From positions 1 to 8,109 of the forward strand of contig JAHIFK010000120.1 of the NCBI GenBank assembly GCA_018900975.1: a stretch of 8,109 bases of DNA, written 5' to 3'. A model generated the notes under the pieces. That model searched no databases, was not told the DNA's origin, and was given only the letters and a program-made list of their open reading frames with translations. The position numbers were made by a program, and so were the translations under genes. Source of the DNA: Methanobacteriota archaeon (lineage in GTDB: Archaea > Halobacteriota > Methanosarcinia > Methanosarcinales > Methanoperedenaceae). Below, piece by piece: positions 1 to 5,303 of this stretch (its first letter is position 1; each line of letters opens with the position of its first letter).

Positions 1-43
1 AGAAGGTTCGCGTGAACTGGTAACTTTATTGGAGCAGCCACCA

Positions 44-357
44 TTACTCGATCAGCTGTAATAATCGTTCAATCGTATCTTGAACTTTTTTCTGATAACT
101 TTCAGGATCGTTTGTCCGTTCAGGATATCGAAATTCAATTCTTCATCTCTTCCTTCAAATGGATAGCGTTCTTCCCTGCCGGCAAAATCAATGATTATTG
201 GTCCGTGATCTGTTGGTTTGTAGACTGTATGAGTCCCAATGCGGGAGTGATAATATTTGCGCTCCTTTACAAGAATACGCATGAGGCTGTGTTTTGTTCG
301 ATTATTCGTTACAAGATCGATATCTATAGATCCATACCATGGATTATAGGGAGGCAT
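44..357 (-). pseudogene. Nucleotidyltransferase-like partner of AbiEi, frameshifted
   Basis: The frame opens with ATG at 357, inside the end of the upstream AbiEi-like gene (14-base overlap), and reads about 76 residues of convincing protein: a GSIDIDLVT stretch near residue 9 and an IIIDFAG strand near residue 54. These resemble the acidic strands of nucleotidyltransferase-fold proteins that accompany AbiEi antitoxins. After residues EELNF (about 126-132) the frame turns into implausible sequence and stops at 52-54. A shift to another frame there restores a charged helical tail (NDPESYQKKVQDTIERLLQ) ending with a stop at 44-46. I read this as a small frameshift in a decaying gene or a sequencing error. 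The usual N-terminal glycine-serine motif of the fold is not visible, so the family assignment is tentative. The toxin role is inferred only from the neighbour. Confidence 0.5.
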
Positions 358-667
358 ATTTCTCTACCATAGCTTTTGTAATATCCCGTCCGCTATACCC
401 CAACCCTGCCATATCCAGCAGTGTCTGAGATGGAGAAACGATCAGGATCCCTTCTTTATCTCTTGCATCCCCGAAAACATCTCTATCCGGCACATATATT
501 CTCGCTTTGATACCCTGCTTTTCGGTCACTCTGAATGTGTTCTTGAAGAAATCCATCTCATTTTTTTCAAGATAAAGATATACAGCATCATGCCTGATGG
601 CATAACCTGTGTATAATCCTGCAGCTGTATAACTCGTAAAAGCGAACTTGATCCCGTTGTTTTTTAA
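344..667 (-). pseudogene. AbiEi-like antitoxin/transcriptional regulator, 5' truncated
   Basis: The open frame runs from just after an in-frame TAA (668-670) to its stop at 344-346. An ATG exists at 556, but plausible protein starts about 34 codons earlier (FTSYTAAGLYTGYAIRHDAV, then VYLYLEKNE). The true start is therefore missing and the upstream part is gone. The FTSYTAAGL..GY segment, the region around VPDRDVF and the helix SPSQTLLDMAGLG are typical of the C-terminal domain of AbiEi-family antitoxins. In intact members this domain follows an N-terminal winged helix that binds the operon promoter. That DNA-binding domain is not seen here, and 671-960 does not encode it. The gene overlaps the nucleotidyltransferase-like frame downstream, the normal AbiEi-AbiEii layout. 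I take it as a dead antitoxin remnant. Confidence 0.6.
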
Positions 668-710
668 TTAATGATACTAATTTAAAGTTATCAGTGAGAA
701 GGAAAACGCA

Positions 711-766
711 TGTAAATCGTGGAAACTAATATATTGAAAATATAAGAAGACTTTCCACAAATTACA
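711..766. repeat. Imperfect inverted repeat
   Basis: Bases 711-725 and 752-766 are reverse complements at 13 of 15 positions, with a perfect GTGGAAA/TTTCCAC core (719-725 and 752-758). The spacer is 26 bases and A+T-rich. No coding frame covers it. It lies just upstream of the truncated AbiEi remnant. It could be an old operator, the end of a small mobile element, or a hairpin in a transcript. Nothing in the sequence decides which. Confidence 0.45.
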
Positions 767-801
767 TCATAATATTTCTTTTTTAAGCATATCATCATTC
801 A

Positions 802-834
802 GGGAACGGCACGCCGTCTGCAGACGTCGGATAA
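802..834 (+). pseudogene. Possible TnpB C-terminal tail (IS605 remnant)
   Basis: A short frame reads GNGTPSADVG and then stops at 832-834. It is preceded by only a few more codons after an upstream TAA at 784-786. The G-x-G-T-P-S/T-x-D-V-G pattern resembles tails of some archaeal TnpB (IS200/IS605, IS1341-type) proteins. It sits directly at the start of a GC-rich stem-loop series, as the tnpB 3' end does when it overlaps its guide RNA. Ten residues are too few for a firm assignment. Confidence 0.25.
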
Positions 835-943
835 ATGGGGCTAAAGCCTGATCAAGGGATGACCTTGCGCCGCATGCATGCGGTTTCTTGGGTGTGGGAG
901 TTTGTGCTTGCTGCGACGTGGACTGTTTATTTTACTCAGCAAG
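815..943. ncRNA. Candidate structured RNA or IS right end
   Basis: This GC-rich island lies in A+T-rich non-coding sequence and is almost entirely built of short stem-loops. They are a 12-base palindrome at 815-826 (CGTCTGCAGACG); GGC-TAAA-GCC at 839-848; CAAGG-GATGA-CCTTG at 853-867; and the 14-base palindrome CCGCATGCATGCGG at 870-883. A 7-base stem (907-913 with 937-943) follows. Consecutive perfect stems of this kind suggest a folded transcript. The strand is not known. If the TnpB tail just upstream is real, plus-strand sense would fit an omega-RNA-like scaffold at the right end of an IS605-type element. An unrelated small RNA is equally possible. Confidence 0.4.
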
Positions 944-969
944 TTTCTGCATGATCTTGAGATTAAAGA

Positions 970-1191
970 TTATCTTTTCTTTATGTAGTTATCGAGCCAG
1001 AGTTGCGCCCTTTTTCCTTTGACATGTCTTTCAAGATCTTCATTTTGTTCCAATTTCTTCACCATCGCAGAGAGTTTGTTACATAGCTTACTACATATAA
1101 AATCTATATAATCCTTTGGGTGGGTAGTATGTAACATCGTACACAACAATAAAACAATAAGGTTAAACTCCATGCAGTAAATACCGGTCAT
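970..1191 (-). CDS. Small hypothetical protein (73 aa)
   Basis: This is a frame of 73 residues with a hydrophobic N-terminal stretch (NLIVLLLCTML), two cysteines in FICSKLC and a strongly charged helical C-terminus rich in Lys and Glu. No clear Shine-Dalgarno sequence precedes the ATG at 1191 or the internal ATG at the MEF residues. No family is recognised. The composition of the second half looks protein-like. The frame may instead be the tail of a lost larger gene, because nothing on the opposite strand competes for this stretch. Confidence 0.35.
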   Translation of the reverse strand: MTGIYCMEFNLIVLLLCTMLHTTHPKDYIDFICSKLCNKLSAMVKKLEQNEDLERHVKGKRAQLWLDNYIKKR

Positions 1192-1240
1192 GGTGATGAA
1201 ACATGAAAGTGCCTAAATTCAAGCCCAGTACCAAGATCAG

Positions 1241-1381
1241 ATGAAGAAACTCTACATAAAGCATAAAGAAGTTATCGAATATAATGCAGCGACAGGGAAT
1301 AAAATGGACAAGGGTATCGCCTTAACAATTAAGCAGATCGTGGGAGAAGACTTTATAAAATCCAGTACAGATATTAAATAG
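1241..1381 (+). CDS. Small hypothetical protein (46 aa), possibly broken
   Basis: The frame begins with ATG at 1241 (MKKLYIKHKEVIEYNAATGN) and ends with TAG at 1379-1381. It encodes a 46-residue, Lys- and Ile-rich peptide with a protein-like composition. No ribosome binding site is evident. A separate plausible start (ATG at 1203, reading KVPKFKPSTK) lies in another frame and closes at a TGA overlapping the 1241 start. The two may be one gene of about 60 residues split by an indel. No family is recognised. Confidence 0.3.
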   Translation: MKKLYIKHKEVIEYNAATGNKMDKGIALTIKQIVGEDFIKSSTDIK

Positions 1382-1402
1382 TAGAATGCCGCACAGAGAA
1401 AT

Positions 1403-1406
1403 GGAG
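1403..1406 (+). promoter_or_regulatory. Ribosome binding site (GGAG)
   Basis: GGAG lies 7 bases before the ATG at 1414. It supports that start for the 116-residue protein. Confidence 0.6.
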
Positions 1407-1413
1407 AAAAGAC

Positions 1414-1764
1414 ATGGGCTGGAGTAACTTTATAATAATTCCCTCTTTGAATATTGCAATAGAGGTCAGCAGGGATTTACATGATCTGGAAGATTATGAG
1501 GAAAAGGCGTTTGAGTATCTCACCTCTGAAGAGTTTGACGAGGGGATAGATATTGAAAACAGGACAATCAGGGATTTAACCGTTCGCGATCTTGCAACTC
1601 TTTTTACGGCATATGACAATACGAATTCTCTCAAAGGTCTGGATTATAATAAATTACTCCTGGTCTGGTTAAAAAGCAGGGGAATAGATTACGAAATAAA
1701 ATCTGAGTATAATATTGACAAAGAGAAACTCGAACAAGAGGGGTATAAAATAATATGGCGATAA
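1414..1764 (+). CDS. Hypothetical acidic protein (116 aa)
   Basis: This gene appears intact: it has a good ribosome binding site, no internal breaks, and an end that overlaps the next start. The protein opens with MGWSNFIIIPSLNIAIEVS, a strand-like hydrophobic segment. An acidic region (residues 24-50) and a helical segment around DLTVRDLATLFTAYDN follow, and it ends in basic YKIIWR. It has no signal peptide, no transmembrane helix and no recognised catalytic motif. The overlap with the zinc-ribbon gene suggests translational coupling and a shared role. I do not recognise a named family, and the function is unknown. Confidence 0.7.
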   Translation: MGWSNFIIIPSLNIAIEVSRDLHDLEDYEEKAFEYLTSEEFDEGIDIENRTIRDLTVRDLATLFTAYDNTNSLKGLDYNKLLLVWLKSRGIDYEIKSEYNIDKEKLEQEGYKIIWR

Positions 1765-1976
1765 CATTCACGGATGAAGACCTGGTGTACCTTGATAAAG
1801 AACAGGATATGCAATTACGTTCCATCAGACAGGCGATCGATGCCTTGAAAGTGAAAAGCGAAACAGCATTTTGTAAAAAATGCGGTCACATGATGCAGTA
1901 TTTTACAGTGGGAAATGCAAAGCTTCTCCAGTGTGTTTTCTGCGGGAATCGAATTGCAGAGATGATCAAATTATGA
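1755..1976 (+). CDS. Small zinc-ribbon protein (73 aa)
   Basis: The ATG at 1755 lies inside the last codons of the preceding gene, a 10-base overlap, with a purine-rich AGAGGGG stretch about 11 bases upstream. The N-terminal 35 residues are charged and probably helical. The C-terminal half carries two CxxC knuckles (Cys40/Cys43 and Cys60/Cys63) separated by 16 residues, with FCKKCGH and QCVFCGN, the pattern of a structural zinc ribbon. Such domains bind nucleic acid or protein partners, and nothing here says which. Its coupling to the 116-residue protein suggests the two act together. Confidence 0.75.
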   Translation: MAITFTDEDLVYLDKEQDMQLRSIRQAIDALKVKSETAFCKKCGHMMQYFTVGNAKLLQCVFCGNRIAEMIKL

Positions 1977-2054
1977 AACTTAATCACGGACCAGTTCCTT
2001 CAGCCGCTTGATCGATGTAATTGAACGACTGGAAGACTTATTAAAAAGAAGCTG

Positions 2055-2062
2055 TATTTAAG
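2055..2062 (+). promoter_or_regulatory. Possible archaeal TATA box for the DUF2786 gene
   Basis: TATTTAAG lies about 45 bases before the ATG at 2107, the expected distance for an archaeal promoter with a short leader. The stretch between 1977 and 2106 contains no convincing gene, so a separate promoter for the next two genes is plausible. This rests on one motif only. Confidence 0.3.
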
Positions 2063-2106
2063 AGCGAGTTTCCGATGAGGATGCAACCTGGATATTTGGT
2101 AATAAT

Positions 2107-2799
2107 ATGATAACTAATGAAGAAAGAATCGAAGTTTTAAGTAAGATTGAAAAAATTATGGCACATACTCAAACTGAAAGTGGTGCTGTAAATGTAAATG
2201 AGATGGCAATAGCAAATAAACTTGTTAAAGAACTTATGGATAAATATGAAATATCCATTGATGAAATTAAAGCTACTTCAGATAAATCAACACTAATAAT
2301 ACAGATTGAATCTGAAATGATAGATCAAAAAGGCGTAAGACATTGGGTTATAAGTCTTTCTTCAATAGTGGCTTCATTTTATGAATGCCGTGTAATGAGA
2401 GTTGGTACAAAATTATTCTTTGTCGGATTCGAAATGGATGCAAAAGTTGCGTCAAAAATGTTTGATCATCTATATTCACAAATACATTATGGTGCAATCA
2501 AAGCAACAATGATTCCTACCCGGATTTCCAGAAAAACTCGTGTGATAGATTTCTGTGTTGGCGCAATAGGTGCTCTAAGTAATAGATTGGACGAGATCAA
2601 AGAGGAAAGAAAGTATCAGGAAAGTAAGAATGCGCTGGTAATCGTGAAAGAAGATATTGTTGTAGAACAAATGAATAAGATGTATCCCAGATCAGTATCA
2701 TATAAAAACAAAACAACATTTCATCGATCAGATGATTATAATAATGGTGTGAAATTTGGACAAAAAATGGAAATACATAAATCTATAAGAGGAAATTAA
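2107..2799 (+). CDS. DUF2786 domain protein (230 aa)
   Basis: Residues about 4-55 fit the DUF2786 pattern. There is a helix (IEVLSKIEKIMAHT), a short segment ahead of NEMAIANKLVKELMDKYEIS, and an ending before a variable linker. The central part (about 80-160) is a mixed alpha/beta domain (RHWVISLSSIVASFYECR, KLFFVGFEMDAKVASKMFDH) like that commonly following DUF2786. The C-terminus (165-230) is basic and charged. The DUF2786 function is uncharacterised, and members are common on phage and other mobile elements. The gene is more A+T-rich than the aminotransferase and synthetase genes further right, and it is followed after 12 bases by a J-domain gene. The start has only a weak ribosome binding site. 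Confidence 0.75.
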   Translation: MITNEERIEVLSKIEKIMAHTQTESGAVNVNEMAIANKLVKELMDKYEISIDEIKATSDKSTLIIQIESEMIDQKGVRHWVISLSSIVASFYECRVMRVGTKLFFVGFEMDAKVASKMFDHLYSQIHYGAIKATMIPTRISRKTRVIDFCVGAIGALSNRLDEIKEERKYQESKNALVIVKEDIVVEQMNKMYPRSVSYKNKTTFHRSDDYNNGVKFGQKMEIHKSIRGN

Positions 2800-2811
2800 T
2801 ATTAATATCCC

Positions 2812-3189
2812 ATGGTGAAAAAAACATATTACGAAATATTAGAAGTCGATAAGAAAGCGTCCCAAGAAGATATAAAGTCGGCTTACCGCAGACTGGTTAT
2901 GCTATATCATCCCGACAAAAACAAGTTACCAGAAGCCGAAGAAATTTTTAAAGGAATCGCAGAGGCTTATTCAGTACTATCAGACCCGGGCAAACGGAAA
3001 CAATATGACCTGGACAATGAACCAAGAAATGTTCTGCTTAGAAATAAACAAGAAAAGATGTGGCAAATAATAAGAGAGCAAAAACAAAGAGAAGCCAGAA
3101 CAAACCAGATGCTATGGGATTTCCAGGAACAAGAACGTATCAAATATGAAGAAAGAGAAAAAGAAGCTATGAATATTATGTACGTATGA
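2812..3189 (+). CDS. J-domain (DnaJ-like) protein (125 aa)
   Basis: Residues 4-67 form a J domain: TYYEILEVDKKASQEDIK, then the invariant HPD at 33-35 (YHPDKN), then IFKGIAEAYSVLSDPGKRKQYD. The HPD loop is what stimulates the ATPase of DnaK/Hsp70 in this family. After the domain comes only a highly charged, probably coiled-coil tail (about 70-120, rich in Lys, Glu, Gln and Arg). There is no Gly/Phe region, no zinc-finger CxxCxGxG repeat and no substrate-binding domain. It is therefore a specialised co-chaperone and not DnaJ itself. It sits 12 bases after the DUF2786 gene and is presumably co-transcribed with it. The partner chaperone is not encoded in this window. Confidence 0.85.
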   Translation: MVKKTYYEILEVDKKASQEDIKSAYRRLVMLYHPDKNKLPEAEEIFKGIAEAYSVLSDPGKRKQYDLDNEPRNVLLRNKQEKMWQIIREQKQREARTNQMLWDFQEQERIKYEEREKEAMNIMYV

Positions 3190-3300
3190 ATATATATTAT
3201 GAATTACCAACAACGCCATCCATAGTGGTCAGCACCTTGGAGTTGTTTTTATTCTCTTCATCAAATTCGACCTGAATTCCACATCTGGATACAAATATCT

Positions 3301-3552
3301 TGGATCTTTGACGAACTTCATCTTGCCCAGATCGAGCAATGAGGCAGTGGCTTTTGCCGTATTTTTGAAGAAGCTAAGGAACAGAACCTGCCAGAGCCTG
3401 CAATCGAAGAAATCGGGATGCGTGTCCGCTTTATCGTCTGTCTGGCCGAATACATGACGACTGAAGTTTCCATGAGCGCGACAGAACATGTAAGCGAACA
3501 AGTAGCCGAACAAGTACGACGTTTGCTCTCTGCTTGCAACATTGACCATTAG
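3301..3552 (+). pseudogene. COG2865-type ATP-binding regulator fragment A
   Basis: In one frame the sequence reads IFDELHLAQIEQ, then a TGA (3340-3342), then GSGFCRIFEEAKEQNLPEP, then EIGMRVRFIV, and it ends at TAG 3550-3552. This is the conserved end of the histidine-kinase-like ATPase domain in COG2865 (AlbA_2/Schlafen-type) transcriptional regulators. Intact members have a tryptophan or another residue where the TGA falls. The tail (SEQVAEQVRRLLSACN) matches the linker entering the C-terminal winged helix, which is missing. The N-terminal AlbA_2 domain is also absent, since the preceding sequence is the J-domain gene. It is a remnant of roughly 80 residues. The longer minus-strand frames here are not protein-like. 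Confidence 0.6.
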
Positions 3553-3570
3553 GTGGGCGTGAGGCAATGA

Positions 3571-3702
3571 AATGAAATAGATACCAATAACATTTGGCAA
3601 GGTTCGGTGACCGATGATCAGCCTCAGAAAGGCGAGCTGTTTTACCGCGTTGATGGGATTTCGCAAAATCATCACATGGCTTGTGATGTTTTGGAAGAAT
3701 GA
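3571..3702 (+). other. Unassigned open frame between regulator fragments
   Basis: A stop-free frame of about 43 codons reads a protein-like segment (QPQKGELFYRVDG, then MACDVLEE) and stops at 3700-3702. It is in the same frame as fragment A but separated from it by stop codons. It has no start codon with a ribosome binding site and no family I recognise. It may be another degraded gene piece. Confidence 0.2.
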
Positions 3703-3943
3703 ATGCCTGTTTTATGAAATCGAGGCCGCCTCAAAATACATGCTCTATCTGCCACCAGAGACTGAACCAGGTAGGAACCAAGCAGGTGTCCAGTTACCGA
3801 TCCAGTTATCGACCCAGTCTGATGATATGGTTCAAAGGTTGTTGTTAGCACTCACAGATGGAGAAAAACCCAGCAGCAGCAAGCAGAAATACCGACTCAC
3901 AGATAAAGGACGAGCTGCGCTGAACACCGGGCAGGAGAAATAA
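3614..3943 (+). pseudogene. Regulator C-terminal fragment B, internally deleted
   Basis: From about 3752 the frame reads LPPETEPGRNQAGVQLP, then SDDMVQRLLLALTDGEKPSS, and then directly SKQKYRLTDKGRAAL before the stop at 3941-3943. In COG2865-like and Fic-associated regulators, the stretch ending in GE.. is followed by about 35 residues of winged helix (a helix resembling LLGLKHRPTFR). Only then comes the SKQKYRLTDKGR wing. Here the two flanks are joined, so the recognition helix is missing. The first 45 codons from ATG 3614 look non-coding. It is most likely a piece of a second regulator copy. Confidence 0.5.
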
Positions 3944-4002
3944 TAAGTATAACCTGAAAAGGAACAGAATACACTCTAATACGCCAAAGACGCCATACAG
4001 GA

Positions 4003-4284
4003 TATTTCCAGGTAACTTTCCCGGGGCCGGGGGAGAACATCGAGCGCCTTCGTGTGCCAGAGAAGTTGATTCGGGTAACTCCGACCGTGGAATCTCAATT
4101 GAATGAAAGGCAGCGGAAGATGATGCAATGGCTCGCCGAAGGCAAAGAACTTACCACACGGCAATGCGAAGCAGAATTCGGTGTCACTCGTTCTGTTACA
4201 TCTGTCGATTTCGGAAAACTTGTAGAAATGGGATTGGCTGAAAAACTTGGAGCCGGTCGCTCTACAAGATACCGCCTGAAATGA
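4003..4284 (+). pseudogene. Regulator C-terminal fragment C (winged helix)
   Basis: The frame is protein-like from about 4003 (YFQVTFPGPGENIERLRVPE). It runs through a helix-turn-helix domain (QLNERQRKMMQWLAEGKELT, TRQCEAEFGVTRSVTS) and a wing (GAGRSTRYRLK) to TGA 4282-4284. This matches the C-terminus of another COG2865-type regulator, and the winged helix itself is intact. The N-terminal AlbA_2 and ATPase domains are absent. A GTG at 4054 could start a 76-residue protein, but the homology extends upstream of it and no ribosome binding site precedes it. I therefore favour a truncated remnant over a small standalone DNA-binding protein. Confidence 0.55.
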
Positions 4285-4290
4285 CTGGTC

Positions 4291-4325
4291 TAATCGTCAA
4301 GTAATCGTCAAGTTAATCGTCAAGT
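4291..4325. repeat. Tandem 11-12-base direct repeat, three copies
   Basis: The unit TAATCGTCAAG(T) occurs at 4291-4301, 4302-4313 and 4314-4325. The first copy lacks the final T, and a partial TAA follows. It lies 6 bases after the stop of regulator fragment C and exactly where the minus-strand TPR frame is cut off. It may mark a slippage or recombination junction. It is far too short and unspaced for a CRISPR array. Confidence 0.7.
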
Positions 4326-4784
4326 TAAAGGAGAAAACCAGGCTGCTTCTTTCAATTTACCCTGCCTCCCATAAGCTACTCCCAGGGCAACATAGGCATT
4401 GGAGTATAGAGGAACAATATTTACGCACCTATTCAGGGTGTCAATTGCAATATCCAGTTCATGGAACTCGCTGTAGACCATCCCCAGGTTGTACAGCACA
4501 TTAGGGGCTTTAGGCGATCTGAACGCCAGATCTTCCATGATGAATCTTGCCTCCTCTAATTTGCCATCCGTAAGAAGGCGCAATGACCTCTGGAATTGCG
4601 CATCGAAATATTCATCTTTTTCCTGGGGGCTCCACTCGATCGTTATGATGTCATTCTGTATATGCACTATGATATTCTCCCCTGAAACCCCGTAATTTTT
4701 CAAGAGATGATCATACACGGCATCTTTGAATGCCCTGCTTTTTATGTCTCTTTTATCTTGGGGGAGGGAAGAGATGTATACCCG
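4320..4784 (-). pseudogene. TPR-repeat protein, truncated
   Basis: The frame opens after a TAA at 4785-4787 and stops at 4320-4322. Only a GTG at 4718 offers a start, and protein-like sequence (KSRAFKDAVYDHLLKNYG) begins before it, so the beginning is unclear. After an N-terminal region with a strand pair (ENIIVHIQNDIITIEW) come TPR-like helix pairs. The first is around FQRSLRLLTDGKLEEARFIM; the second is PNVLYNLGMVYSEFHELDIA; the third (SNAYVALGVAYGRQGKLKEA) is cut mid-repeat and followed by the unrelated tail WFSPLT. TPR proteins act as protein-interaction scaffolds, and the partner is unknown. Truncation at the tandem repeat indicates a rearrangement. Confidence 0.6.
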
Positions 4785-4861
4785 TTATCAGGAGCCAGAT
4801 GAAAAATATCGCATGATACCAGTGTGTAAAATTCTCTCGCTTATATCGAATCTTACTATTT

Positions 4862-5196
4862 TCATGGATACGAAACCCCATCGACCTTATATCCAAACTT
4901 TTCCCAGTAGCCGATCTCCTGTGTTTTGGTAATAGTTATTTTGTTAACCCACTTTACACTTTTATACCCGAACATCCTGGGCATCACAAGGCGAAGCGGT
5001 CCCCCGTTTTCAAGTGGCAGCGGTTCATCATACATCATATATGCGAGCATAACATCCTGTTCACGGTCTTTATTCCAGCTTTTTTAAGAAGATTAAGACC
5101 GGCAATTATCATTCCCAGAAATATTCCAAGATAGATCAGGAATTTCCTGCGGCTTATGAATTCTGTCAAGGATGTTCGTCCTTTTTCGTCATTCAT
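4862..5196 (-). pseudogene. YedY/sulfite-oxidase-like molybdopterin oxidoreductase, middle deleted
   Basis: The N-terminal part starts with ATG at 5196 and reads a twin-arginine segment (FISRRKFLIYLGIFLG) followed by a hydrophobic membrane helix (to about residue 35). This is the export or anchor signal expected of a periplasmic-type molybdoenzyme. In another frame from about 5083, sequence resumes as SWNKDREQDVMLAYMMYDEP, then LPLENGGPLRLVMPRMFGYK and SVKWVNKI, ending at 4862-4864. GGPLRLV..P..FGYKSVKWV is the C-terminal signature of the oxidoreductase molybdopterin-binding domain. The intervening core with the cofactor-ligating cysteine, probably more than 100 residues, is gone, and the two ends are out of frame. 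The enzyme cannot be functional. Confidence 0.75.
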
Positions 5197-5227
5197 GTAT
5201 GATTCTTCTGAATTATGTTAGATATAC

Positions 5228-5244
5228 TTTTTTAAAGCTTTCCG
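5228..5244 (-). promoter_or_regulatory. Possible relic promoter of the molybdoenzyme gene
   Basis: Read on the minus strand, GGAAAGCTTTAAAAAA resembles an archaeal BRE followed by a TATA element. It is about 35-45 bases before the ATG at 5196. It would have served the now broken oxidoreductase gene. Confidence 0.3.
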
Positions 5245-5303
5245 CAAAGGTATCAACCGAAGGCCAAAAACTTCCTGCATCTCTCTAATATCACAGATAC
5301 TGT

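Noticed and set aside
112..372. Plus-strand frame of 86 codons
   Set aside because: It is the opposite-strand shadow of the nucleotidyltransferase-like gene, with no ribosome binding site or protein-like motifs.
870..883. Intrinsic terminator
   Set aside because: The palindrome is strong but is followed by mixed G/T sequence and not a T-run, and it is one of several adjacent stems.
1977..2090. Possible short genes after the zinc-ribbon gene (ATG 1973 region, and a helix-like LIDVIERLEDLLKR frame)
   Set aside because: The ATG frame closes after 12 codons, and the helix-like frame has no start and is only about 25 codons long. Neither can be supported, although it may be debris of a former gene.
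3229..3675. Minus-strand frame of 148 codons, and a nested one at 3318-3542
   Set aside because: Both lie opposite regulator fragment A, whose motifs are recognisable. The minus-strand residues show no family features.
4291..4325. CRISPR array
   Set aside because: The units are only 11-12 bases long and directly abutting, with no spacers and no cas genes nearby.
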